Source of the DNA: Solea solea
Taxonomy: Eukaryota > Chordata > Actinopteri > Pleuronectiformes > Soleidae
NCBI RefSeq assembly: GCF_958295425.1
Contig: NC_081149.1
Span: 8,003,654 to 8,067,653, forward strand
Length of the DNA stretch: 64,000 nucleotides
Direction: 5' to 3'
The notes beneath the pieces are model-generated. The model searched no databases and was not told where the DNA came from. It saw nothing but the letters and a program-made list of their open reading frames with translations. Position numbers and translations under genes: made by a program. This document shows, in pieces, positions 13,390 through 24,715 of the stretch (position 1 is its first letter; every line of letters starts with the position of its first letter).

Positions 13390-14000
13390 AGGTGACATCG
13401 AATGCTTGTATCGCACATATATGTTAGTTATGGAGGTCTACTTACATATATTAACTTGTTTTTATGGTTAAAAACCTCCCAGTCGCTGCAAACGAGCCGA
13501 TCAAAATATCTCCTCACTGACGCTCTTGTCAGCCGCACTGTTTAAGAGCAAAATCACACCCCCAGAACTTGGACTGTGTTGTGATTGGCCAGCCAACGAG
13601 AGCTTTCCCACTGTCCTGTGATTGGCCAGGTACCTGGAAGTGACGTAATTGGTAGGCCAGCTCTCAGATACACAGCTCCCCCTCTGGCACGGTGGATGCT
13701 TTGCATCTCAGCAGCTACAACGAGAGTAGTTCTTCTTCTTCTGTGGTTGAATGTACGCAACCGGATTTGCCCGGACTAGTGCCCGCACCAGGAGGCGCTA
13801 CGGTGGTGAGGATTTCTGATGACATCATCAGCATAGGGAAGTGCCGATCCGCTTCGCAGAGCCCAGGAAAACAATACAACACTACTTTCTCAGCAGTGGC
13901 TGAACTGTTGTTCTGAAACTTTAGGGTTTCATAAACGAGGTAATGACGCAGATACACACACACACGCAGCGTTAATTGGAGCTTCCGGTCTATGTCGCCT
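13390..14000 (+). mobile_element. TTAA-flanked short-TIR element, copy 1
   Basis: Starts AGGTGACATCGA and ends TATGTCGCCT, near-perfect inverted termini (AGG[TC]GACAT[CA]GA), flanked on both sides by TTAA (13386-13389 and 14001-14004). TTAA target duplication is the hallmark of piggyBac-superfamily transposition. 611 bases, no transposase, so non-autonomous. Inside are CCAAT-type boxes (GTGATTGGCCAG twice), a GTGACGTAA motif and a short frame MDALHLSSYNESSSSSS. It aligns along its length with copies at 20917, 23699 (diverged) and 44547 (inverted). Confidence 0.85.
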
Positions 14001-14084
14001 TTAAGTTCAGGAATGCTGTATATCACCATCATTAAATCATTGGTTACTTTTTACTGATTTTCTTGTTTCAAGTCGTCCCACCTA

Positions 14085-14160
14085 TCAGCTGAGCTATTGG
14101 CACACCACCCCTCGTGACCCTCCGGTGGAGGATAAAGCGGTAGATAATGGATGGATGGAC
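14085..14160 (+). repeat. Fragment of teleost dispersed repeat ending in ATGG run
   Basis: CACCCCTCGTGACCCTCC, then GAGGATAAAGCGGTAGATAA and TGGATGGATGG, the usual 3' end of the GTTTGCATGTTCTCC repeat class seen at 63313. Only the end is present. Confidence 0.5.
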
Positions 14161-15779
14161 TTTCAAGCTCTGGTAGCCTGTGTGGAGTGTGTGGCGTGCT
14201 TTACCAAAAAAGGCTGTGTTTGCTGTGAACTACATCCCCTGCAGTAAGACAGTAGTTACAGTGCTGGAATCGACAGCTTCCCACACAGAACAGGAGTTGA
14301 GGAACAATAGACGGCTGAGCAGTGCCAGAGACCTCCCATGGTGCAATAAAAACCACATGAGCAGAACTGAACACTGACAATAAAAATTAGAATCGATGGG
14401 AGTGCTTCATGTTTCCTATCCCATTGACAGATTATTTCATGGATCACAGCAAACAAAACTGTGGCTCACTCAACAGAGGGAGTGTCTCAGCTCCTATTCT
14501 CCAATATGGTCTTTTGATTACTTTTTTAAAGCTGGGGCTGTTTAAGCTTTTTTTGTCAGGAGGAGAATTAGACAGACAGCGAGGGCATGGGAACGTTCCA
14601 CTTTGACATATTGCAGATGCCAAAAAAGAGACAGGCAGACGGGGAGATTCACATAATCTAAGTCATTATCAGACGTAAATGAACAGAAAGTGCAACCATC
14701 TCAAACGAACAAAGTGATTTCACAGACCACTGATGCCCTTTTCTGGAGATGGCAAATTAATGGCTGCACTATATATTTTTTTCTCCCCATGCTGTGCAAG
14801 TCCTCCCGAGTGCAATAACACTGAGTGTAAGGGCTTTGCCATCAAAGAGGTGAGATCGTTTTCTGCCCTGGACATAGAGTAAAGTGAATGAGGGGGGAAT
14901 TGATAATGGGATTCACTTAATTGTAAATTAAAAGAACCTTGTTAATAGGATTCTGTTAATTTAAGATTTATTTCATTATCGATTCATTTGCACCCTCCCT
15001 TTTTTTTTTTTTTTGCAACGTGTGTAAAATGGTGTTAGGGGATAATTACGAGCAACCTTAAATTACCAAGAATTGAATTTGTAGCCTGCCATTAATCAAA
15101 CTGATGATCACGAATAAGGATGCAGATTTACTATCACAGCAAGTTGCTTGCAGCAGTCTGAAAAATCTAGTTATGCCAAATTGGTATCGACGCGGCGGTG
15201 TTAATGTAAGGTGCGTGGTGTAAATTCTCCCCCCGGCGTGCTTTATGTGCATTTCACATATTGTATAATGGCCGTTACAAAGTGACAAAGGATGTGTAGG
15301 AGGCCCTTTAATTAGAAATCGCTTGGATTTGTTTGAATCCAGTTTTGTTGAGTCAATACAACACGTTTTGAAAACATGTTATCGAATTTCAATCCGCAGA
15401 AGGCAGCTCTGTGAATCTGTGTCGGTGCAGCCGTCGCTTTACAGTTTACATTCTGTAAAAATGTCTTTGTACCAGCCCACCCTCCAGACTCTTTTCTTTT
15501 CTATGCTGCCAGACTGCCACTGTGAATCATGCCTTTGTTTTTATTTGCCTGTTCTGGCACATAATCTCGAGGTGTTAGTTCTGGAGGTTTGGGTAACAGG
15601 TACCAGAAAGTTAGACTAGAGGAGAAAATATTTGTGCAGTGGCACGGAATCAGAAAATATTGGCACGGCACCTTTTAAGCAGGACGTCATTCCTTTAAAA
15701 ATAGGAGCAGCAGGAAACCAACTTTATATAATAATAACAATACTAATAATAATATTAACAACCTGGATTCATACGTGAC
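14161..15779. other. Intergenic; possible conserved non-coding stretch
   Basis: No gene seen. About 14880-15345 is dense in homeodomain-type motifs (TTAATTTAAG, CATTAATCAAACTGATGAT, TTTAATTAGAAATC) with an interrupting poly-T at 15000-15014 and a CpG-bearing piece (GTATCGACGCGGCGG). This composition is typical of vertebrate enhancers but not proof of one. Confidence 0.4.
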
Positions 15780-16090
15780 CCTTCTAGAGACCATATGGTT
15801 GTCCAAGCACTGTAGGCTCCAGGAGGGGGGAATAGAAGTCGGGCAGATACCGGCAGCTACTAGAGGTTAGCGCATTGGGGGATTCACAGGTGAGGAGGAC
15901 GAGGATTTGGAAAAAGGATGTAGCATTTGACTGGAAGCCAGTGAAGCCGGATTAGAGTGATGTGCTGCCATGCAGGGATTGTGTGGGTGAGAGCCCTGGC
16001 AGCTGCACGTGTGTACTGTATGTGGAGGAGGGTGTCAAAGTGTGAACATACGTGTAGACGTGTAGACAGGGCCCATTACTGGAAGGCAAC
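15780..16090 (+). repeat. Probable dispersed repeat, class unresolved
   Basis: The phrase GACTGGAAGCCAGTGAAGCC, then GATGTGCTGCCATGCAGGG, AGAGCCCTGGCAGC and TGTATGTGGAGGAGG resembles degraded fish LINE 3' sequence read in sense. Assignment from memory. Confidence 0.3.
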
Positions 16091-16094
16091 CATT

Positions 16095-16449
16095 TACTAG
16101 CCGTTTTATTAGGTACACAGAACATAACAGCAGTGTCTTCTTCTGCTGCTGTAGCCCAACTGCTTCAGGGTTTTATGTATTATGTGATGGTCCTCTTCTC
16201 GTTATTTGAGCCAGTCTGATCCTCCCCACAGAACTGTTACTCACTGGATATGTTCTTTTTTTGAACTACAGTATTCTCTGTAAACCCTACAGATGTGTGT
16301 GTGACAGTCCCAGTAAATCATCAACCATGTCGTGTTTAAAGTGAGTAAATCCCCGGTTTGAAATTCACAAAGTCATCCTGCTGTCATGTAAATGTCTGAT
16401 AGGATAACAGTTGAACAGGCGTACCTAATAAAGTGGTCAGTGAAAGTAC
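16095..16449 (-). mobile_element. Tc1-type DNA transposon, internally deleted
   Basis: Termini: ACTAGCCGTTTTATTAGGTA on the left and, inverted, CTGACCACTTTATTAGGTA on the right, matching the ends of a common fish Tc1/mariner family (CCACTTTATTAGGTACACC). Inside, TCTGCTGCTGTAGCCCAACT, CAGAACTGTTACTCACTGGA, ATTCTCTGTAAACCCTACAG and AACCATGTCGTGTTTAAAGT are degraded minus-strand N-terminal transposase sequence. The DDE catalytic part is deleted, so the copy is dead. A TA precedes the left terminus, as expected for the superfamily. Confidence 0.8.
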
Positions 16450-17120
16450 TCTGCAGTAACTACGTTATGTGCAATGTGCAATATGCAATGTGTTTTTGAC
16501 TTGCTGTTCAATTCAAACAAAGAAAACCTTAGAGCATAATTTAAAGCATTATTTTTGGGTTGGGGTTCCAGTCCTGGTTAAATCTGGCCCACAGTAAGAG
16601 ACTGACCAATCACAGGGTAATTCCAAGGGGGAGACAGTGTGCCTATTGATGCTTTTCCAGCAATGATAACAACAACAACAGCATAAAAAGGGGAAAGAGT
16701 CTGAAAGCGAGTGAAACAATAACACAAAATAAAAGATGTGTCAGTAGGTCGAGCATTTCAGAAATGGAGAGGTTGCCTCGGATCATCTGTCACGTATAAG
16801 ACATGTGCATGTGGCGGGGGGCTCACGTCAGAGATCCTCCATCCAAAAAATTTTTTCAGTATTTAACAACCTGAATGACCAAATACAGTTCCATAAAGTT
16901 TCAAAGTGACCTAGATATTCTTTTTTTTCTTTTATGCTTCGGAGACAACACAAAATGGGAGGGGAAATAAAAAAAACTATAAATCTCACATTTTCAATAA
17001 TGATATCAGACACTTTCATATGTGATCCTGAATCTAATATCTGATATATGGCAAAGTGACCTCAGGCTGAACAGTCATATCATATTTCATGCTTCTTTTC
17101 CCGCTAACAGTGGCTGTTAG
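16450..17120. other. Intergenic, no gene recognised
   Basis: AT-rich. A short ACA run at 16671-16680 and a poly-T/T-rich piece at 16920-16933. No exon or repeat family recognised. Confidence 0.45.
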
Positions 17121-17935
17121 TCGTCTTTGACACCCTTAAATTCTGCCAGCTTTTCTCCCTCTGTGAAACCATCCATGTAACTGCTCCACCACTCGGCACC
17201 ACTCTGCAAATAAAAAAATCCTCACCGTGTTTTTTGTCTTCCCAACGTTTTTATTAGGTCTGTTCACATTTACAGCTCTCACATTATTCAAAGCTGTTTT
17301 GACTTCTTTGTGCGGGCTCTCACAGCCAGCTGCTGCCAGCAGGTGGCCCTGTGCCCTTGACTCAGTTTTCATGGTCTGATGTTTCTTACCTCACGTAATG
17401 TGCAAAGTTACAGGCCACATCCTGTTTAGTGACGAAATGGCGGCTAAATTTCAAAATGTCTGACTTCCTTTTTGGTCAAGTTCATGTCCGTTGACATTTT
17501 CAGGGTCTGATCTGTCAATTTATGGCGACGTTACAGGGCGCTTCCTGTTGCCGTGGCCACACACTTTTGGATCTGCGAGACCTTTTGATAACTTTTCATC
17601 TTTGATGTGTCGAGTACAAATTGATGCATTTGTTATACTGGTATGGTTTACGTGCTCTGGCGAGTTTGTTCATTCTCGGAAATGTGCAAATAGACTTTTT
17701 GTTCGTCTTGGGCAGTGACATGTTTCCACCAAGTTTCGTCAAATTTGGTGCAACTTAGTTTTGGCTATGTCCTACCGGGTTTCATCTTTAGGGGCACTAC
17801 TGAGCCATTTTGCACCACTTTCCCAAATTTTATTTACAAAATTATTCCACAGTTCTTTTTCCACAGATTTGCGTGCTGATTTTTCTCCATTTTCACCAAA
17901 AAAAGCAATCTTGAGAGTGCTCAGGCCTTAATAAT
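17121..17935. repeat. Teleost dispersed repeat (GGGGCACTACTGAGCC type)
   Basis: Contains AATGGCGGCTAAATTTCAAA, CTTCCTGTTGCCGTGGCCAC, TTCCACCAAGTTTCGTCAAA and GGGGCACTACTGAGCCATTT, phrases of a long fish repeat with low coding content. Boundaries uncertain; the class is not resolved here. The 75-codon frame inside is not a gene. Confidence 0.4.
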
Positions 17936-19623
17936 TGTGAGTACAAATAGTAATAAAGCAGGAAAATTCGAGCTGTCAAAGTTATCAGTAGACCAGTGTT
18001 GTGCCATCATGTCCACCATAGAGTCAATCCAAAACCAAATCTCACCTTTAATTGGTGAAGTTGCATGTCGCAGCTGATTATCCCTCACTTCATCCTTCCC
18101 TTCCATGTGTGTTGGAGAATCTTTGTAGCCTTTAGTTAGCATCAAAAGTCTAAATGTGTTTAGTTTGTCCATTGAGGGCTATTTTAAAACACAAGTGGCC
18201 TCTGAAGAACTGAACCAGCTCCTGATTTAAATAAAAAGGACTCAAAAATTCATATGTACACTTAATTGATTTCAATTCCAGTCCAGTGAAAACAATTTTA
18301 CACACTGGACCTTTAAAAGAGGATATTCTGTAAACAAGACTTGCAAAAAGAATATCACAAACATTTAATTGATCACTCACTGTCCATGCATGTTATCTAT
18401 ATAATGGCATTTGTACAAACATAATTGATATGAATCCAAGCTGCCAATAAGCTTTAAATAGAGGATTTCATTTTAATAGTTGATCAATGTGCGAAAAAGT
18501 AATGCAGATGTCATTACAGTCAGCGATAGATCTGATCTGACTGAAGAGACAAAAAAAAAAAAACACTCGTCCTCTGGTCTATTTAAAGGGTAGAGCTGAA
18601 CCGAATGGTGTCAGATGTGGTGTGTGTGTCAGTTAATGGGTGTGAATGACAAATCTCTAAAGTGCTTTTAAGGAAGACGGCGGAGGAGAAAGTCCCATTT
18701 AAAGCAGCACAATGCTCTCCGTCTCGCACATGTGAGGATATCATTAAGCCTGCGTAATAGATAGATGAGATACTTTTGATCACTACAGCTGAATGTCATC
18801 GACGACAGCTTGAAGAACACGACGAGGGTCGAGGAGAACACACACACACACACACACACACACAGGCTCTGCTGTGGAAACAGCCGAGAGTTAGACCGGT
18901 TTGTAAGTTGTACTTTAAGTTAGTGGGGTATTGTTAGTGGAGTCAGCGAGCTGGTCGACTGTACATTTGAGAAAACTTTTAATCCACTGGGATTTTCAGA
19001 GCCATGTCTCTTCTTTATTAAGAATGGTCCAAAAAGGAGAAAATATCCACATAGCAGCTTAATAAAGTGGCTATGGGTGTAAATAATAGACATACTGCAA
19101 AGTGAAGCCATGCAGGTGCCCGAAACCTGGATACCATCGAATGACCATCAGGGGGCAGTCTATAAGGAAAATACCCTGACTTCTCATCAATAAACATTTG
19201 ATAATGGTATCGTCGCCCTTCCTCGTGCAATATGAGAATCGAACAGTGGAAATTATTGTACTTGGCCACAGAAGAGAGTTTACAGCGGGATAATGGCGGA
19301 GAAAGCTACGTTAAGAGATGCCCCATCCACGTTCAATGCATGGACTTTATGCACTTTGTTCTCTATGTTGTGCATAAATAGAGAAATCCTGCTCTTTTGA
19401 CGTTTTACAGACGCTTTGTTTTCTTCAGTTCGACAGATATCGTGAGGTATCGCCATATGATTGTCTTGCATTATTATCACAGAATTCCTTCCTCTCTTCT
19501 CCTCATCTGTGCAGATTATCATAGTTCTCTAAATATCATTGAATCAAGTGGATTCTTTTGAAGATTATTTTCTTGGATTGGGGGGCGAAACATCCCAAAT
19601 TCAGTTGCTACTGTTTCTGAGTC
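17936..19623. other. Intergenic with a CA microsatellite
   Basis: No gene seen. A (CA)n tract of about 27 bases lies at 18838-18864, and a poly-A run at 18549-18562. The several short minus-strand frames here lack domains. Confidence 0.5.
18838..18864. repeat. (CA)n microsatellite
   Basis: About 13 uninterrupted AC/CA units, typical of fish intergenic DNA. Confidence 0.95.
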
Positions 19624-19650
19624 CTGCTGCTGCTGCTGCTGCTGCTGCTG
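19624..19650. repeat. (CTG)9 triplet repeat
   Basis: Nine perfect CTG units between GTC and GCC. Not inside any recognised exon, so no polyglutamine or polyleucine tract is implied. Confidence 0.95.
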
Positions 19651-19663
19651 GCCTCACTGCACA

Positions 19664-20000
19664 CTCAGGACTCATTCACAGTCAACACCTGCTGTATATA
19701 TAGCCAGCACTTTCAGCCAGTTCATCAGCTTATATTTTTATGGTACTCTAACTATGGTCGGATCAGTACTTTTACTCTTTTTCTTGTTCAATCTTGTATG
19801 CTTCACTGACCACACTTTCCTTGTCTTCAGGGTTTTTGCCGCTTCAGCCTCTTCAGCCCCTTCAGCTGCCTACTCCCCTTTGGACTCAGGCTTCAAGATA
19901 CATTATTCCTCCTTACTTATGAGTTAAAACCAGATATTCTGAGTTCTGTGGTTTGTATTCTGTATCCGGGCTGAATTAAAACATCCTATTTTCCAAAGTT
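19664..20000 (+). repeat. LTR-like segment (weak)
   Basis: CAACACCTGCTGTATATATAGCCAG (TATA box near 19695-19702), then a C/T-rich body with TTCAGCCTCTTCAGCCCCTT and GGGCTGAATTAAAACATCC at the end. Same layout as the LTR-like stretches at 9740 and 10492: CACCTG, TATA, pyrimidine-rich second half, AATTAAAA. No flanking duplications identified. Confidence 0.3.
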
Positions 20001-20916
20001 GTTGCTGTCTTTTAGCCAAAAAAAAAAAATTATCTGAACCTTTTAGCAAAAAAAATAAATAAAAAAATTATCTGAACCTTGCTTGAGAGATTTTTGCTCA
20101 CAATGACGTTGAAATGACTTTAATTCTCTTCCCTTTAGTCTGTTTGAAAGCCAGAACAAAGGGACTGATTTGCAGCCTTTGAGATGTGATTCTCCCAATC
20201 AGCGACAGAGTCCAATAAATATCCTGTTTTTGATGGTGTTCATTAGTGGCAGCAGACGCTGCAAAAAAAAAAAACAAGAAAGTGCTCCAGTTGTTAGATG
20301 AAAATAATTGCTCCAAACACACGCACACACCCACAATTATTCAGGTCAAGGTTAACATCATAGTAACAGGAAGAGCAGGGAAACGTCTGTGAGCGGCCTC
20401 CATTCAAACGCTCGGCACTCTCCGCACTCCACGTTTTGTTTTAGTAGTCGTCAAAGAACCGTCATTTCCACACTCCGCTGGAAATGATCGGATTAGCCGC
20501 ACACACTTTATCTTTGTTCTGCCCAAATTCCAATGTAATGAGTTCAGACGGGGGAGACAAACTAGGAAATAAAGCCGACATGTCGCCGCCATCGAAGGAA
20601 TCCACATCGAATCCATATCATCCTCATTCAACGTGGCTCGAGCTGCTGAACCAGGACCTTTTGTGAGTGTCGCCCTCAATGAAATTATTCTTTTTTTTTT
20701 TGCCGTCCTCACAATTAGAAGGAGACACTGAGCCTGGGTTTGGCTTGATTGCCTGAAGTTATTAGCTTATGGTAATTGAGTTTGCATTATTCTACCCCAG
20801 CTATTAAATAATCCTTCGCAGCTTCCCCGTCATCATGGCAGGACGTTGTGTGATCTGACCTGCGGTGATGCCGACCCTGCGAGGGTATTGTCGATTAGCG
20901 GGCCTTCCTTCTTTAA
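20001..20916. other. Intergenic, no gene recognised
   Basis: Starts with a small A-rich duplication (TTATCTGAACCTT at 20029-20041 and 20068-20080). Otherwise mixed sequence; the frames at 20404-20712 (minus) and 20484-20666 (plus) overlap one another and have no domains. Confidence 0.45.
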
Positions 20917-21497
20917 AGGTGACATCGAATGCTCGTATCGCACATATATGTTAGTTATGGAGGTCTAATTACATATATTAACTTGTTTTCATGGTGAAAA
21001 ACCTTGCCGTTCAAAATATGTCCTCACTGACGCTCTCGTCAGCCGCGCTGTTTCAGACCAAAATCACACCCCCAGAACGCGGACTGTGTTTTGATTGGCC
21101 AGCCAACGAGAGCTTTCCCACTGTCCTGTGATTGGCCAGGTACCTGGAAGTGACGTAAGCTCTCAGATACGCAGCTCCCCCTCTGGCACGGTGAGGCTCT
21201 GCATCTCAGCAGCTACAACGACAGTAGTTCTTCTTCTTCTGCGGTTGAATGTATGTAACCGGATGTGCCCCGAACTAGTGCCCGCACCAGGAGGACCTAC
21301 GGTGGGGACATGATGACATCATCAGCAAACGGAAGTGCCGATCCGCTTTGCAGAGCCCAGGAAAACAACAAAACCCCATTTTCTCAGCAGTGGCTGAACT
21401 TTTTGTTCTGAAACTTTCGGGTTTCATAAACGAGGTAATGACGCAGACACACACACACAAATGCAGCGTTAATTGGAGCTTCCGGTGTATGTCGCCT
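20917..21497 (+). mobile_element. TTAA-flanked short-TIR element, copy 2
   Basis: AGGTGACATCGAATGCTCGT to GTATGTCGCCT, flanked by TTAA at 20913-20916 and 21498-21501. 581 bases, same orientation as copy 1 and very similar, with small deletions (the segments around ATTGGTAGGCC and GATGAGG in copy 1 are shorter here). The short serine-rich frame is broken by a stop shortly after AVEC. Non-autonomous. Confidence 0.85.
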
Positions 21498-21501
21498 TTA
21501 A

Positions 21502-23690
21502 ATAAAAACAGGTGGTGATATAATGGTGCAGAAAGAGACACAAGGCTTGTATAGACCAAAGAGAACTTTATTGTTGCTAGCCAGACCCTGCCGGTGCCTG
21601 ACAGAGTTTAAGCCGAATCCTAGAAAACTCTGTTTATTTGTCCATGTACATGTTATTTGCCGCTCCCAGTCTTCACATACTCGGCTGATGTTCTCATGCT
21701 CTTTTTACCCTTTGAACCTACATTTCCAATGCATGACAACAAATGTGCCACTAGCAACATGTCTGTCGACTCTCCCATACTCCAGAAAACAGCGAACACC
21801 TGGGTTCTCTCCAATCAGATCGAAGCCTCCCCTTGTTAACTCCCTTTTGGGTTTTATTTGGATTCTAATTCATTTCATATATGTGTATGTGCAGCCTCCA
21901 AACTCAGCTCCTTTGGTCCTTTGCTAGCTGTGTTAACGTGTTCATCTAAGTCAGATACTTCAGTATGAAGACACAGGTTTTCAGGATTTTTAAGTCTTTT
22001 TAACTCATTGACAGTTCGGCATTGTTAGCTTTGTTTCCTGTTTCGGATGCCGCGCTCATGACTCTTCCGGTGACGACAGTCTGTTGACATCACATTTTAG
22101 TATCGACTCAGCTCGCTTGGAACCTCGGCGGAGCATGTACCAGATACCATGTCCAAAAATCCCAATAGAGTTGAAAAGCATCATTCGTTTTAAATACCAT
22201 GAAATTTTTACATTTATAGCTTTTATAGCCACTACCATCTTAGATAAGCATGACACAATTCTGTTTTCATTTGTGTAGATGTTAAATGTTTTATAAATTG
22301 CTGCCAAATCAATAATCCATCAAATTCAGAGTATCTGATCCTCCACATAACCTCCTTGGCTACGGTAGGAAGGTATTGTTGATAATAAGTTGTTCTTTAA
22401 ACTAGATAAACATTATATTATTCATAGGGAATATTGATGTACTGGGGCTAAAACCATCATAAAAGGAAAATATCTATATATCGCAAACCCTCTATAATTC
22501 AGCGCTCCACTCAAAAATCTTTTTCTGACAGCGACAAAAGTAAGAAATGCATATGTCTCACGAAAACAAACAAGCGCAGCGCGGGAACATATGTACTGTA
22601 AAATGCAGCGGGGAGCCGCCGTGGGACTGTGCAGGTTCTACTTGTTCTGTCAGAGCGGCAGTGAGTCGGCTGAGAAGACAGCTAAAATAAACACAACCTT
22701 CTCCCCTCACAGCTCTGGTAAAAGCTCACAGCCTTTTATTAATTCAGAGGCCGTAACAGTGTTTTTTTTTCTTTCGGATGACTCTGGCTTTGCGCTGTCA
22801 GTGCATCTCGCAGAATAAATAAATTAAATGCAGTTGCAACCAGACCTGCAGATGCCGACGACTATAGCAACACAGCCACAAAATTCTGTTTCATCCCTTT
22901 GACAAAAGCTCTTAGTTAGAAATGAATATTTATGGTGAAAAAACAGCCGATGGACATGTGTGTGTGTTTGCAGGTGTGTTTTACGCCTCAGATGTTTGTC
23001 TTTACCACTAATGTAGAGGTGACCTAAGTTCGATGTGCTTTAGATCTCCAGGGAGCCTCCAAACTGTTTCAGGAGGAGGCCAGCTTTGAGAGAGATCAGA
23101 GATTCCCCTCTTTTCCAAATTTAGAAAGTGGTAAAACTACCTCAGGACTTTCAAAAACCCCCCTGCTGTAATGGATTGAAGCTTGAGTCAGAGTGTATGC
23201 AGTCGGGCTTTTTTATATTAATGCAGGTGGAACCAAATGGAACTGTCTACCATATATATCACTTTGAGCCTGTCAGCATCACAAACAAGCCTTCAACTTG
23301 CCCGGTGCCCATTATGAGCCACTCTTACTTCCTGTTGTGCTAAAAGCCACAGTGGAAGGAGCTGGAACAAGATGTCAGATTTGTGACCGAGGTTAAGTTT
23401 TCATTTGAAAACGACATTTTCAGACTAAAAGATCTGCCTTCAGATGAGTGTTAGAGCTCTGTACAAGAACATGCCTGGAACTTCATTTAAATTAAGACGA
23501 CATTGAATTTTCAAAGGGTTCGTTTTTACTTGAAAGTTGGTTAACAGTGTATGCTGTAGTGTAAACCACCAGACTCCTATTAACTAAACGGTTGTTTTTC
23601 CCCTTATGAGCTGCTGTACAGCTGGACGACAGGAAGACCCTTTTCTCACACAACAATAAACATGGATGTATGTATGTTCACAATGTTTAA
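21502..23690. other. Intergenic, no gene recognised
   Basis: The 134-codon frame at 21523-21927 begins just after the end of transposon copy 2 and shows no domain or splice partner. About 22052-22152 is a repeat fragment listed separately. The rest is AT-rich and featureless apart from a short TATCTATATATCG run near 22470. Confidence 0.45.
22052..22152 (-). repeat. Fragment of the DNA element seen complete at 30830-31506
   Basis: On the minus strand it reads ATGGTATCTGGTACATG, GAGGTTCCAAGCGAGCTGAG, CGATACTAAAATGTGATGTC and GGAAGAGTCATGAGCGCG, closely matching 30900-31045 on the plus strand. Both ends are missing. Confidence 0.7.
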
Positions 23691-23698
23691 CCCTTTAA

Positions 23699-24585
23699 AG
23701 AGGACATAGCATGGTCCTATCTCACTTATATGTGAGATATGGAGGTGTACTTACAAACATGAAGTTGTTTTTATGGTCAAAAACATCCTAGTCGCTACAA
23801 ACCCGCCGGTGTAAATGTCTCATCACTGGCGCTCTCGTCAGCCGCGCTGTTTCAGACCAAAGCCACACCCGCAGAACACGGAGTGTCTTGTGATTGGCCA
23901 GTTACCTGGAAGTGATGTAATTGGCACGTCAGCTCTCAGATCTGCAGCTCCCCCTCTGGAAAGGCAGATGCACTGCTAGCAATTATCAACACATTGAGTA
24001 ATGCCGTAATCCCTTACGCATTTGACCCAGAGTCAGAAGACACTGTGACAAGTGAAAGACTGCTGAAGGACGCCTGGTGCTTGGATAGCGCTGTGGTTAC
24101 CGAAATGATAAACACACATGCAAATGAAACACGAGCGTAGCGTGTAGCTTAGCCTGTAGCCAGCTATTGCTAATGCTAAACGACAAAACAAGCACACAGA
24201 CAGTTTTACAGTTTGTAAAAATTGTAATATACGTATTGTTGGCACTGCTCCTTCCTTTAGGTGAAGTTTGGTGCCGTGTCCTGCTTTATATTGCTACTTT
24301 CAACCGTAGTTCTTCTTCTTCTCCTACAGTTGAAAGTACGTCACCGGATGTGCCCGGACTCTATTGCTAGCCACAACTAGGAGGCGCTGCTGTTTAGAGG
24401 AGTGGTGAAATTCGCCAGTGACGTAACTAGTCAACGGAAGTGCCTTTCCACTTCGTAGAGCTTAGGAAAACAATCAAACCCTGCGCTCTCAGCAGTGGCT
24501 GAATTGATTGTTATGGACTATAAGGGCTTCATAAACGAGGTAATGACGCCCTCCTTACCTCGTAAAGAGGTAAAGTATGTCCTCT
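23699..24585 (+). mobile_element. TTAA-flanked short-TIR element, copy 3 (long, diverged)
   Basis: AGAGGACATAGCATGG to GTATGTCCTCT, flanked by TTAA at 23695-23698 and 24586-24589. 887 bases, about 280-300 longer than the other copies. The outer parts align with copies 1, 2 and 4 (GTGATTGGCCAGT, GCTCCCCCTCTGG, GTAGTTCTTCTTCTTCT, TTCATAAACGAGGTAATGAC). The extra central DNA (roughly 23970-24295) has an open frame of about 60 codons ending at TAG 24138-24140 (core VIPYAFDPESEDTVTSERLL). It is more diverged than the others, so either an older insertion or a separate subfamily. Confidence 0.8.
23955..24140 (+). pseudogene. Open frame inside transposon copy 3, unrecognised
   Basis: Continuous frame from at least 23955 to a TAG at 24138-24140. 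It reads SGKADALLAIINTLSNA, then VIPYAFDPESEDTVTSERLL, KDAWCLDSAVVTEMINTHAN and ETRA. It is in the same frame as the short serine-rich frame of copy 1 (TVDALHLSSYNE), so both may descend from one transposon coding exon. The PY-x-FDPE acidic opening faintly recalls short acidic proteins spread by fish transposons, but this is a memory-based impression. It has no own start codon in good context; probably an exon relic. Confidence 0.3.
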
Positions 24586-24715
24586 TTAACTCCAATGCCT
24601 CAAAATGTCTTTTTTGTTAGCTTATTTTAACCATAAAAGGGCCAGAAAATGTCCTGTGAGTGAGTGCTTTTGCTTGCACAAACGTGTCGTCTGCAATACA
24701 TTCGGTGTTAAAGGG

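Larger units (their letters stand above)
23691..24715 (+). mobile_element. Small piggyBac-type MITE, split by insertion of copy 3
   Basis: Left end CCCTTTAA at 23691, preceded by TTAA (23687-23690). After removing the insert, the sequence continues CTCCAATGCCTC at 24590. The right end, GGTGTTAAAGGG (24704-24715), is the inverted complement CCCTTTAACACC. So the original element was about 134 bases with termini CCCTTTAAC[AT]CC. The right flank reads TTTG instead of TTAA, suggesting decay. The inner piece (TTAACCATAAAAGGGCCAG, then AAAATGTCCTG) is related, inverted, to 36960-37048. Confidence 0.65.

Noticed and set aside
19624..19650. CTG repeat as a coding polyglutamine/polyleucine tract
   Set aside because: No exon is recognisable around it, and the adjacent sequence looks LTR-like.
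23695..24589. Copy 3 as a segmental duplication rather than a transposon insertion
   Set aside because: Exact TTAA at both ends, inverted termini and a readable empty site favour transposition; flanks do not match those of the other copies.
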